A DNA stretch of 64,000 nt, taken from Nautilus pompilius. Its lineage: Eukaryota; Mollusca; Cephalopoda; Nautilida; Nautilidae. The notes under the pieces are model-generated. The model was not told the DNA's origin. It did no database searches and saw only the letters and a list, made by a program, of their open reading frames with translations. Position numbers and translations under genes: made by a program. The stretch covers positions 909,501 through 973,500 of the forward strand of contig JACATO010000649.1 in assembly GCA_018389105.1 (NCBI GenBank), in the 5' to 3' direction. Shown here piece after piece: positions 1-12,224 of the stretch; positions within the stretch are counted from its first letter, which is position 1, and each line of letters begins with the position of its first letter.

Positions 1-1139
1 AGAGAAGCAATAACTGGCAGCATTCAGCTCTTTTCTGGTATGTCCTATTAATAAACGTCATTCAACAAAACATTTTCATTTGTTTTTCATTTTTGTTGCC
101 GTTTTGGCAGAGATGTCAGGTTAAGGTCTTTCAGCAGGTTCGTGTGTAGATTACGTTCGTTCCATCATGCCTAAAAACACCAATGTCATGTAACAAAATA
201 GATTTACGTTAGGTTTTTTACTTCCCATCATCTTTCCAGGCAAACTGAAAAGTGTGAAACTGAAATGCCAGTCATAAGGAGAGATAACCGATAATTTTTG
301 TCTTACAGCGTGCACGCACAACAACACTGTCAACAGAAAACATAGCATAGAATCAATAATTACTAAAAGAATTGTCCTTAAAAAATGAATTGTCTCCCCT
401 GAAAATTCTGTTAAAAGAAAAACAAAAAAATTCAAGCTGGCATTTTTTTTTTCTTTTTAAATGTAAGAAAATATTTCAAACCCTAATCTGCTCATTTGGT
501 TTTCATTTGTAGCACTTGATTTCACAATTGTTCAAAATATTCCTTTTAATTTTTTTTGTTTCAATATTATATTGTTCAGACCATTAAATTAAGAATGCGC
601 AATACTGAGAGTATACAACATGGAGTAGGGCAGTTCTGATTAATTGGAATAACAACAAAACTGATTAGGGGCAGCCTTGTGTCCAAGTACTTCGTTAAAG
701 GTTTTCCCAAAATGTAGCCCACCGCTTATGAGAACGTTGCTTCTACACTTTTTTTTTTCCTTTTATATAGAAGTTGACAGAAAATTCGGAAAAAGGAAAA
801 AAATGGGAATACCAACCCTTTATATTAGGGTGCTCTAAGAATCAGATGGGCCAGGCCACTGATTTTGATGCAGTTTTCCAACGAGGCGGAACCTAGTCAA
901 AAGCCCTCCTCTATTCCACCTTTCAGCCCTCTCACCAATATAAAAATACATACATACAGTATTAGAAATAATTATGGAAACAAAGTGAACTTGGTATAGA
1001 ATGAAAATAACACATGATAAAATTCACATCAATGAGTAACAATGAAATGCTCAATAGTACAGCCATGTGTTGATATAGTATACAGTCAATGATTGTCATG
1101 CAAACAATCAATAAGTGCCGTACCTACAGAACTATAAAA
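1..1139. other. AT-rich non-coding stretch
   Basis: Poly-A/T runs and no domain-bearing frame. The frames present are short and low in complexity. Confidence 0.6.
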
Positions 1140-2343
1140 GTAGAGGCACTGGTATCATTGTAGTGAGGTGAATACTGTGGCTCCTGGGAAGGAAATCTCT
1201 CTTGAAAAGGGTATAGAGATCAAAGTCTTATCTAATGAAGGATGCAGCAGATTGAATCCTGACTTCGCGTTTCTGTATCAAAGGCATTGAGGATACACAA
1301 AACTGTTAATGCTAACAACAGATACGGTCAAGGCAGAAATCCCAAACTTTCCAAAAGTGAGGGCAATTACCTCATGGTACGCTCTCTACAGGACAGATAG
1401 AGAGCCAGTATAATTTCTTGCAAATGCCCCAGCTGCAAGTACAGATGTTAACGTTTTGTCGAGAACAGTAGGGTGCACATTAGAACAAAGTGGTTTTCAT
1501 GGATATGTAGTTGCCCAAAAACCTTTACTGAAAAGAGGCAACCACATGGCAGGGTTGGAATGGGTAGAAGAAACAAAAGGAAACAGAAGATGACCAATGC
1601 TGGAAGATGATACTCTTTACAGAGGAGTCCAAGTTTGAACTGTTTGGCAGTAATCAACGGCAGTTTGTTCAAAGGTGGAACAGGTAGCGATATAATTGTA
1701 AATGTACAAGAGCTACAGTAAACCATAGGGGTGGATTAATACAAGTTGGGGGCAGCTGCATATCAGCCAAGGGTTTTGGAGATTTGCATGAAATTAAAAC
1801 TGCTGACTGTCGACAGCTACAGACAGGTAGGTTCTCAATTGTTACACCAGTGCCATTTCATAAGGAAAGCATCTCAGTGAGCAAGGGAGATTTGTCTTCC
1901 ATCATAAAAATGGCTGAAGCATACAGCCAATGCGGTTAAAAAAAAAAAAAAAAAATCCCACATGGAACATAAAGAGACTGATGGAAGACTCTCAAAGACG
2001 CCCTGGCCTGCACAAAGTCCTGCTATGAATTCACATCACTGAGGCCACGTGGGATTATATGGCTACTGAGAAATTCAAACGGCAACCAAACACCTTGGAT
2101 GAATTGTGGAAGGTGCTACGGGCTATTTGGAACAGCATTCCAATCATGCATTGACGACTTGTGTGGGAGAACAAGGTGTTATGCTCTATATAAAGCAAAG
2201 GGCCCCACATAACAAATACTAATTCATCGTACAACATATTCATTTTGTTTATTTATATTTTCTATAATAATGCATTGTGTATGTCCTGAGAGTTTTCCAT
2301 AATGATTTCCAATATTGTTGTGTGTGTATATATATATATATAT
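1140..2343 (+). mobile_element. Tc1-like transposon relic 1
   Basis: Conceptual translation across several frames gives successive Tc1 transposase blocks: an N-terminal helix-turn-helix-like stretch near 1185-1260; GRNPKLSKSE near 1333-1365; VVAQKPLLKRGN near 1507-1542; LFTEESKFELFG near 1613-1648, where the usual first catalytic Asp is Glu; CISAKGFGDLHEI near 1760-1795; and WPAQSPAMN near 2004-2030, where families usually show SPDLN. Then come TEKFKRQPNTLDELWKV near 2065-2115, WNSIP, and a C-terminal part around 2190-2215. Stops, frameshifts and a poly-A expansion near 1938 break it. The 3' end matches relic 2 up to an AT/GT repeat at about 2319-2343. It is not functional. Terminal inverted repeats were not resolved, so the outer limits are approximate. 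Confidence 0.85.
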
Positions 2344-2499
2344 GACTGACTATATTCAATTTATCTGGGTAAACCCAATCATCAAACATCTTGGCAAAAC
2401 CTGTCCTAATTTTCAGGGTCTGTGGATTTCTCACAGCAATGCACTAAAAGAGGGAAGGTGAGAAGAGGTATCCAGCCTTGGTGACCAAGCAACTTTCCT

Positions 2500-2760
2500 G
2501 GGTGTAGTTGGAGTCAAGAATTACTTGTGGAATGCCTACCACATTGTACCTGGAAAATCCTACTATAACTACTCATTTTTTAGTGCGCACACACGTGTTC
2601 GTGTGTGCGCGTGTGTGTGGAGAGGAAACTGGAGTTCCTGAAGGATACCCACATAGCCAGTTGCAGGAGATGGAAACACTGCTTAGGTGTTATGCCAAGC
2701 CAAACAGTTCTGAGATTTGGTCTTGGGTCTCCAATGTCAGCATTCCAATAGTCTACCACC
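2500..2760 (+). repeat. SINE-like dispersed repeat, copy A
   Basis: Contains the core GAGGAAACTGGAGTTCC followed by ATACCCACATAGCC (2622-2658), shared with the copies near 27.48, 38.27, 61.45 and (inverted) 62.25 kb. A GT-rich run precedes the core at 2595-2620. Ends are not defined. Confidence 0.45.
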
Positions 2761-2764
2761 AGCC

Positions 2765-4100
2765 ACTTCTTCATCATTAAACTTTATAAATCACAACCAA
2801 TCATAAAGGCAACGATAAATTAATTTAAAATATCTTACATATATGCTAAAAGCATTTGCTTCCCAGAACACGTCTATTTCATAGTATGCCATCTTAGTGT
2901 TGAGAGAGACAGAGAGAGAAGGAAATGTATTAACATTTTAGATAAATCTAAATGACGTTCTAATTAAATATACATGAAAACTTTGGAACATAACTAAATA
3001 AAATAATAATAAGTAAATAAATAAAGGCTAAAAGCAAAACAACAGCTTATTTATTCCTGTCAGATGGACGTAGTTAGCTATTTGCATGTAGTGAGTTTAA
3101 ACTCCACGGGGTTCTCTCAAGGTGCCCCGACGACCTATGGGTCATGGGACAAGTCAAGTGAAGTAATCCTATGCATCTTCAAGTGATAACAGAATAGCAG
3201 GTATACAAGCAAGATATTTCTATAGCAGCACTAATTGATTTCTCAGTGACAGATTTTGTATCTTTAAAAAAAATTTTTTTTTTAAAAAAAAGCGGGGGGG
3301 GATTTACGATGCAAAGATAATGGAGAACAATAAATGTGGACAAAACAAAAGAGAAATAATTATTCAGGTAAAACGGCGTCACAGTTGTGTGAAGAACTGC
3401 AAATATTTCACCATAGTTTTTAGACGCGTCATACTGACAAATCAAGCACTTTTCTGTTGTCACCTAGAATTCCATCCTCTGTCTGATCGCCCTGACTAAG
3501 TACCACATAACGATAAACCCAAAAATGGACAAAGGCCGTGCAGGAAAGGTGAGAAATATTTTTAAAGGTATCATTATTAGATAAAAAAAGAACCAAAAAA
3601 AAAAAAAAAGTTATATCACACAATGATTTATAGGCTTTAGAATAAACAGAATTAAAATATTAGCCTGTTGCAGCTTGGTCAAAGTTGAGAGAGAGATGGA
3701 GAGAGAGAATCTGTGCACCCTGTCACTCCTTTCAGCATTGCAGCAAAATGTTATTTTGAAATATAGGCATCCATCCACTCTTGAAGCGAACTGTACTAGT
3801 AAGACACATTTTTATAAAGTTTTCTCCCATGAACGCTTGAAAATGCAAGGTGTTAAACTCTTTTACACTTAAGAGAGAAAAAGAACAACAAAAACATGCT
3901 ACGGACATCAAGGCTGGGATTAACCCGGATTAGAACTGACACAAGCTAAATGCAGTTAATCTCACCTGAACTGCAGTCGTAATTTCCATCCAATGGCCTA
4001 ATAAAGAGATATTCAAATACGGGATTTTCGCACATCTCGCAAGTCGTACCTGCCTGGAATCCCAACGCATACATTCACACATTAAAAAGTATATCACACG
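2765..4100. other. AT-rich non-coding stretch
   Basis: Contains a GA-rich patch (2903-2920), an A/T inverted run near 3262-3292 and another GA patch near 3689-3708. No gene recognised. Confidence 0.6.
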
Positions 4101-4102
4101 AG

Positions 4103-4236
4103 GTGTGTGTGTGTCTGTGTGAGTGTGCACGCGTCTGTCTGTGTGAGTGTGTGTGTGTGTGTGTGAGTGAGTGAGTGAGTGTGTGTGTGAGTGAGTGAGT
4201 GAGTGTGTGTGTGTGTGAGTGTGAGTGTGCACGCGT
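4103..4236. repeat. GT/GAGT microsatellite
   Basis: Long (GT)n with interspersed GAGT and CTGT units. The minus strand translates as His-Thr-Ser-Leu repeats, which are not genes. Confidence 0.95.
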
Positions 4237-4239
4237 GAT

Positions 4240-4490
4240 GTTGATTACTACAACAAACCGTGCAGTTCCAGATAACAGGGCCTGGTTTCCAACAGCGTTA
4301 AGGATGGGCAGGAACAGTAAGTCTGGAGGGTTAGATCTGCTGGCAATAAGATTCGGGGCGAGCATGGTTTCTCCCCGCATATGAAAAAGAACAGCTCCAG
4401 CAGGGGATAGAACCCTCCCAGTGGATAACTGTGGCACTACTACACTTCCTTACCAGAGTTTTTTCCTCCACTGCAGACAGACAAACAAAG
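4240..4490 (+). repeat. SINE-like dispersed repeat fragment
   Basis: TGGATAACTGTGGCACTAC...CTTCCTTACCAGAGTT (about 4420-4465) matches the 62.37-62.40 kb copy GGACAACTGTAGCGCTATG...CTTCCTTGCCAGAGTT, with a similar CAGACAG/GGCAG continuation. It directly follows a GT/GAGT microsatellite. Likely one family, diverged. Confidence 0.45.
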
Positions 4491-4499
4491 CCACAACAA

Positions 4500-7400
4500 A
4501 TATTATACTGGTTACGGACAAAACCAGGGGTTTCAGTGGTTCTGTATTAAGTTTCTTCAATGTAATAAGAAAATTAATAGAACAACAGTAAAAAAAAATA
4601 TTCAAAATATACATGTTGGAACTTGTCATAGCCCCCACTACGCAATTTTTGTTTCGTGCTGAAATAAAGAACACAACACATCCATCATCGGTTCATAGGC
4701 TGCAGTTTCTCATAGTAACGGGATCGTCTAAGAAAATGAGAAGAGATTCTCTGACTTCACCAGTTTGCTTCCTGGATTCAGCTGCCATTTTTGCCCGACA
4801 TGCAGATTTAAGGTAACTGCTCCTCCCAGAGACGAACTCAGTATTCAGAGACCCTTAATATATTAAAGGGCTTTAGTGTTGATTTCTACCAAGGAATCCC
4901 ACTTATCCAAAATGATGGGAACCAGGGGAATACTGAGTAACTAGTTTTTCCATTAATCAGTTATCACATAAGCTGGAATTTTTACCTCGCCCCCCCCTTT
5001 TTTGTCCCTCTCCCTATTCATACCCTCCCAAAAAATGTGCATATCACACAAGTACCAACAAAATAAACTGAATTAATTCACATAAATAAAAATCAATAAA
5101 ATCAAACTTTTTTTTTTTTTTTAAAGAAAAAGTGATTTTTATTTACCAAAAAATCTTTTACATCGCCACTTACACAGTGAAGGATGCGAGCAGACGAGTG
5201 AACAGTGGCACCTGGGGCAGCAGATGATGTAGGGGCAACAGAACGACAGTACATAGCAGAATCAGGGGGTGGCAGAAGTAAAGGCTACAGGAGACTGTAA
5301 GAGAAGCATTTCATCAGGTGTAGGACCAAGGATCACGAAAAGGGCAACCATCTGGGTCACTTGATGCACAGAGGGAGAGTAATTCCAGCTTTGCAACATA
5401 AAAGTAATGGGCCGGTGGCCAGGGCCAGGGCTTGGAGTAACAGAAGAACGCTGGACACAATCTCTCGATGCTTTCTTTAAAAAAGGAGAGCTATACCGAG
5501 TGCTGTAGAGTCCACATCATTTCTCGCTTGGGTCGTAAATTTTCACTCAAGAAAACAAATTAAACAATCTGCTAGAGCTACCCCCACCTTTACATCCTAA
5601 GTCATTTTTGTTTATTTTTTTAATCCCCTCCCCCCCCTCCTATGGTGGCTGTGACCCCTTCATCGTCATCATCACCATCACTCGTACTTCACTCCCTACC
5701 AAAAGTGGATCCATCACGCCAATAATTTCTGCACCAGTCAAATTTTTCGATGAACTGGTGCATTACCATCACACCCACATCACCACCCGCACATCCTGGC
5801 CGACCAGGCAGTACATCGTTTCTGCCACGAGCTGGACATTCCGCCGAGCTTTCTTCGGCGTGGCGGACGACACGGAATTCCAAGCACACACACACAACGC
5901 CACAGCTCTCTCTCTCTCTCTCCCTCCCTCCTGAGCAATCACCACAACTATGCGTACCTTTTGGTCGTGCACCGTGACCCCGCAGGTTGCCGTGATGTTG
6001 GACACCCACACAAGTCAGACAGCCCATCCATCCCCTCTCTCTGAAAGAAAGCTCTAAGTGGCAGTCTTCGAGGCGTGACGTGATATTTGATCATTTCCTC
6101 TATATCCGTTTGATAGCTTGTTGTTAGTAATTTTAGTATTAAAATCAGATAATAATTAGGAGAAATACTCGTTTAAAAAAAACGTGGGGGGGGCTTCAGT
6201 GTCCTTCAGGCTGTTTTAATGTTTAATCATTGATATTAAGTATCAAAGACAGGACAATTTTCATTTCTGTCTGTCTGTCTCTTTTAACCAGACATTTTAT
6301 TTCAACAACGCAATCCATTGGCTCCCTATTTTCTGACAGCCTTTAAAAATCCACGCTCCCTAATGCGGAACATGAAAATCTAGGCTTAACATTATATCAC
6401 ATACAAACTGCAAACACCTAACCTTTTCAACACAATCAACACAACAGTATACCTGTATTCTACTGCTTGAATATCAAAGCAGCAGCAGCACCCACCTCCT
6501 CCTCCCCGCCAATAACACACACCCTGATAAATAATGGCATATTTCAACCTTATAGGAACTTCTTCCCTTTGACATTTTTAAAAAAAAATTTTGCTTTTCC
6601 GGATAATTTTCTTTTGAATTTCTACACACAGTGGTAATTTCTCTGCTACAGTTCAAAGCATCAGCTCGTCTCCTCACCGCCTGCCAACCGGAGGATCCAG
6701 TGACAAACAAGGAAGTCTGTACACAGCTGCTGCTGAAAAGGTTAGTGTGATGATGTAGCGAGCATCTAAGTTGCAGTATGGACACTGAAAAACTAAAGGT
6801 CAGAGTCAAAGCAAGTATTTATTATACTTTATGCAAATATGAAAAACTCGTACTTCTGTACAGATTTTTCTTTTAATCAGTGATACAAACTCTGCAGATT
6901 TGTGACCATAAACCCATTCCACAATCTGCAATGATCCTAATTCAGTCATGGATTTTATTCGAATAACCATAGCATAAGCAGTTGTATTTACCAGTAATAG
7001 TGTCATTGTTCTTTCATAGGCACAGAGTAGCAAGATGAGCATTCAAGAGTGATATTCCAGATGAGATGCCCCACATCTGCTCACAAGTCAGTCAAATATT
7101 ATAGATTTCCACAGGTAAAGAATTGTCTAAAACTCCCTGATTAGCAAGAAGTACATGCTGAAGAGGATGGTACAAAGGAACAAAAAAAAAAAAGAAAGCC
7201 ATACTACCAAATAGTCTAGACAACAGCATACAGAGTCATCTTGCATCTTGTGTCATAAGTCAGGAAATTGTCCTTCCCAATGAGTTTGGTTTGGTCTTAA
7301 TGCTCAGAAACACGGGCCAATGAGATCCAGCCACAGCTCCAGGGTATTGCCACTACATTTCTGGAAAGTACCAGTATCTCTCAGCAAGTATTCTTAAGCC

Positions 7401-9883
7401 AGAACTTTGTTGGTTTTTCATGCCTTCTTACAGCCAGTTCAGATGATTCATCGAGCCACCTCCACTAATACCCATTTAAAGCAATAAAACACAAACTCTT
7501 AAACAGTGAAGACAGAGAGAACGGATTTTTTTGTAGACCAGTCAATGGATAAGTTGTGGTGTACAAAGCTTTTGAAATCCATCTGACTTCCTCAATCACC
7601 TCGATACCAAGTGGATGCTTGCGCATCGCCACACTAGCACCAAGACGGTGTAACTGGAACAAGGGAGATAAAACACGTACAAGTGTCATCAAAGACAAAG
7701 CAATCAAGAAAACGGAATCAGTTTAAAGAGTCTGTACAAAAAGCCAGTGTACAGGGAAGACCAAGCACATTTTAAAGCCAACAAAGTTCATCTTTCTAAC
7801 CTTTCTTTTTTCTTGTTAAATAAAGTAAACACCAAAAGGTGAAAATAAATAATATGAGGTGCCAAACTTTAAAGAGAGAGAGAGAGATGCTTGACATCTA
7901 ATTACAAGGTAAGAACAAATGTTAGGATTATTTCCATCTTAAGCTTTTCTATGAAGATAATTACAAAAATTGAACCTATGGAAAAAAATAATGGTGAGAA
8001 TGAGAGAAAATAAAATGACGATATTCTGAAGGAAGAAAAGAGGGGACAGGATACAAGTTGTAGCCTTAAGTCGCACTGTCTGGTTGCTCCATGGACGGGT
8101 ATCCTTTTTAAAGAAAACTGGATGCATTAGAAGGTGCCATCAGTTCTCTGTGCATTGACATGACAAAGAAGATAGTATTAGTTTACAGGAAAGATACAAA
8201 ATCCTTGTGTGTGTATCTCAGACTTGTAACGCGGCTGTAGTGGTAAACTAAACAACAACAATAATGCGGTTCATGTTCACTCATGTGTATATATCCATAT
8301 CTTGCCTATGCGTCCCCTTTTTTAAACTGGCCTGCACCACCATATCTTCAAATATGACAATATACAGGGGCCATCTATAAAATCCTTGGGGTGTTTCAAT
8401 GTTTACCCACACCAGATAGGTTAATGGATTAAACTTTATTACCAAGCCATTTGTCTAGAGGTTTTGAATGATGCAGCGAAGATGAGTCTCTAATTTCCAC
8501 GCAGCCACCGTCTTCAGTGATGCCCAATTCAACTTTTTTTTTTTTTTTTGCCGGACCTTTTAAACATTCTCCAGCCATTAGGGTGTTCAATGTGACTGAT
8601 GATGGCTTCAGTTCATGCCTTTTGCTGATGCATCCTCGTTTTCTCAGTGATCTATGAACTTGAGCGTTCAGTTTGCCGTAAAGCACATTAAAGGAATTCT
8701 GCAGGCTGCTTGGAAAAACAAAAATGCACTTTCACTCCATCATTAATTGAGCCCCTTTAAACCTCTCCATCGTGCACCTGGTGGAGTTGTTGGATGGTGG
8801 ATTCCTTCGGCAAAGTTTCACAGTGGTGGCCAACTTCAATTCTACCAGGCCGCAAGAACGCGGTTAACCGCAATTGGCGGTGCCTCTACCACCAAAACAT
8901 CTTCTTGGTAGCTGCGTACTAAGTCAGCTGGACCCACCATCACAAAGTTTCCCCTGGGTTTCCAAACTAATATAACTAGGTATGCAGTCCTCAAAGGGAA
9001 CTAAAGAGCCGCGTTCCCACCACTCACCCACTGCGAGTTATCCATACACACAACACAGAAGTACGATTTTTGAAAAAAGTAAAATACATCATAGATAAAG
9101 GTATCAACATCTTGATTTTTAAAAGCCTCCGATGTTGAATACTATTCTCTTTAATTAAGTTTAAGAAAAAAAAGAAGAAAAACCCTTTCACTACATGTTG
9201 GTGGGGCCAGGCTTTAATCAATTCCAAAAGGAGAAAAGAATCCCCCCCCCACAACATCAAAATTCGTTCCCAGGTGAACCAAAGCTGGCTTTTCATAACA
9301 GGGCACAGAAGTAAAACCTAGACGAGTATGTAGCTAAAATACATCTCCACACTTACAGGATAAGGTAAATAATCTTACTTTTCACGCCTAATGTTAGCGG
9401 GGTTTTCCTTAGTTGTCCAGATAATAATAAATAATAATAGTAATGCTAGGGATGTTCAAATAACGCCCAACTGAAATAACATCTCCAAAATTTTAACTGG
9501 GGGGAAGGTTTATCTTCAGCATAAAACTATAAATGATGTCAATGCTTATGTAAACCTTATTTATAGTTCTCAAAAGAATTATTAATTTTCTCATATTTTA
9601 TGTATTGATTTTATTGGTTTTATTTAAAAAATTTTTAAAAATATATATGCACATAACAGAGAGACCAAAGTAAATTTAATAAACCGCTATCCAATTTCTG
9701 TTTTCATTACCAGTCTTGGTAATTAGTTGTTTTTTTTTTGTAGAGCACTGGAAGCCTATTAAGAATTTTTAAAAGATCTGTTTCTCCAAGAGATTATTCC
9801 AGGTCAGCCACTGGTGCACAATAAACAAAATATTTTTCTTCTCTTCTCTTTTTTTTGTGTGTGTGTGCATAAAAAGAATTGTC
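4500..9883. other. non-coding, with unidentified coding-like fragments
   Basis: No gene is called. Minus-strand fragments at about 5700-6060, 7465-7700 and 8300-8960 have more balanced composition and short sensible-looking peptides next to acceptor- or donor-like sites. They could be lncRNA exons or decayed repeats. A minus-strand AATAAA followed by an A-run lies at about 5145-5105. Confidence 0.4.
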
Positions 9884-12183
9884 TTAATGAGTACAAATGC
9901 AGCGGAGATGTCGGCCAATTAGACCACGTGTTTTTTTTCTTCCTCTTCCAAAAATAAAAACCTCTTCGTGCCTGAGGATGCTGTGCAGAGAAGAAACAGA
10001 GGATGCCATGCCATCTGCAGTAATGCAGGTGTCGGAGTTGCAACAGTCGTCCCAGACTACTTCTGAAAGCGACAGTTTCAACTCGGCCGACTTAATAAGG
10101 CAATGACAGTTGCAATAAAACAAAAAGAGAGAGAGAGAGAGAGTAAATCTTGTGATTATGAAAAGCAAATGTCAGTCACTCGGCAGAGTTCATTCAGACT
10201 GCACTGTAGAGATGCACATGAAGTTCCAATGGACAGATTTACTTGTCTCCAAAGGTAGCAGCAGTGGCAAGAATGGAGTTATTGGCCACATGTTATTATT
10301 CACAGGAAATGAGGGCTACTTCAGAATTCTCCCATAACCTCATCAGTTGTAAACTAATGGGAGATGCCAAAAGCCATCATCAACTTTCTATTAGTAGTAA
10401 GAAATGGATAGGATGGTCCCACTGATTGTGTAATATTGCATGTTGTGGGGACAGCCTTCATTGGAGTCTCGTTTACACAGAGGCCTTTTCACCAGCCAAT
10501 AGCACACAATAACGTTATCTTATGCTCCAACTGCTGCAAAGAGAAGGAACCACGACCTAGCTGTGTCAGGTAAGATAACCAAGCTGCTCTCTAGAATAAA
10601 GCTTTTCTCTTAGAGGGGGGGTTTAAGGAATATCTGCAAACCTTTTAACTGTCCTGAGCAACCACGGTTGTTATACAGGAAGAAAAAAGTGTATTAAGCA
10701 TGATTACCTGTTGGAAGGTGCAATTTAAAGCACTGAATGCTCTCCTTCTCGCCAATTTAATATTTATCGTCGTCGGCTTTTTTTGTTGGTTCTTTTTCAG
10801 TTTTCTTTATAAATCGCTAACCGCTCAGTTCTACCATTCTCGTCTTGACCTGAACTTTATTCAGGTGGGGGGGGTCGGGGTCGTGCCACAATGACAGGTT
10901 CGAACCCACAGAGAATCCGTGGAACTAAAGTTCGCAGGGTTGTTACCCAGGAACAGAATACAAAGTTGTGAACTTTCTGACGAGCCAGCTAATTAATACC
11001 CACAGCTAAACTTAAATACTGAACTATAGACATTCCTAACTTTTAAATGAAAATTTACAGTTTTGTTAATATTATTATTAACCAATACTAATATGATCAA
11101 AAACATTGAAGGAATCCGACCGCTGAAAGTAGATTTAAATAGCCAAAAGATCTAACTGCTAAAAGTGATACTGCAACAGACACCTGGTCACAGGTGAAAA
11201 TATTTTTTGAATGGCACAAAAAAAGAAACTCATTTTCATCACTTAAAGCTTTTCTTATTTCCAAGTAAATATAAAGATTAGCCCACTCTAAAATGAAGCC
11301 AATATATGTTAAAGCTGCTCATATCACTAGATTATTGATTGTTAAATGTGGACAGCTGATTTGTAAATAGAAAGAGACCATCTTAGCTTTGATTTCAACA
11401 AATCTAAGCTTGAGTAGAATTTGCTTGATTCATACACTTTAATTCCAGGTAAAACAATAGAAAATTAAATATTTAACACCATACTTATAAGTGTTTTCAT
11501 CATACACCACTGTAATTGTTCTGCCTGGACATTTATTAAAATACATGAAACGTGAAGGATGAATATTTTCACTTCTTCTAAATTTAACTGGAGTAACTGA
11601 AACTAAACGAGGTTTCAGGTAGATAGAAGATGCTTTAATTCAGGTGAAAGTTAACAAGTTTCCAACCAAACAGAGAAAATGTAATAAGTAGGAACATATA
11701 ACGGCTGATATAAAAACTGGTTGATGTTACCTGTTTGTAGTGGATAAGCCAAAATTCAGTTCTAAGTCTCATTTTTCACATCTACATATTTGTTTCAGCA
11801 AGTTTGTTTGGTTTTTTTTTTGGTGATGCGTTAAAGAAAGAAATAAAATTATTACTTGTCTTTTCCACATCACAAGCAACTTATCAGAAATAAAACTAAA
11901 CACCTACATTTCGACAGCCACTCTCTATCATCATCAGGGTTAGTCCTGAGGTCTACTGTCAGCATGCAAATGTTGAATTCACCAGCAGTTAATATTTAGT
12001 GGCACAAGTGAATCTCTGAGCTTCCAACCTGTTGGTTTGCTAAGTTATCCAGCAATTTGTTTTTATTTACCAAAATGTTTATGTCCAGCAGTTCAACAGG
12101 CTGAGCAGTTGGTTATTAAGAAATTCCTTGCAATAAAAATATTTTGCAGTCATAACCTTCTTAGCATTTGTGTATGATGAAAG

Positions 12184-12185
<2 letters not shown>

Positions 12186-12222
<37 letters not shown>
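12186..12222. repeat. (GT)n microsatellite
   Basis: About 18 uninterrupted GT units followed by a short GA run at 12227-12236. Confidence 0.95.

Positions 12223-12224
<2 letters not shown>

Noticed and set aside
3930..4437. Minus-strand frames with long His-Thr repeats
   Set aside because: Translation of the GT/GAGT microsatellite.
10897..10907. GGTTCGAACCC, a tRNA T-loop-like match
   Set aside because: No cloverleaf: the neighbouring stem bases do not pair well, and no A-box or acceptor stem lies at the right distance.
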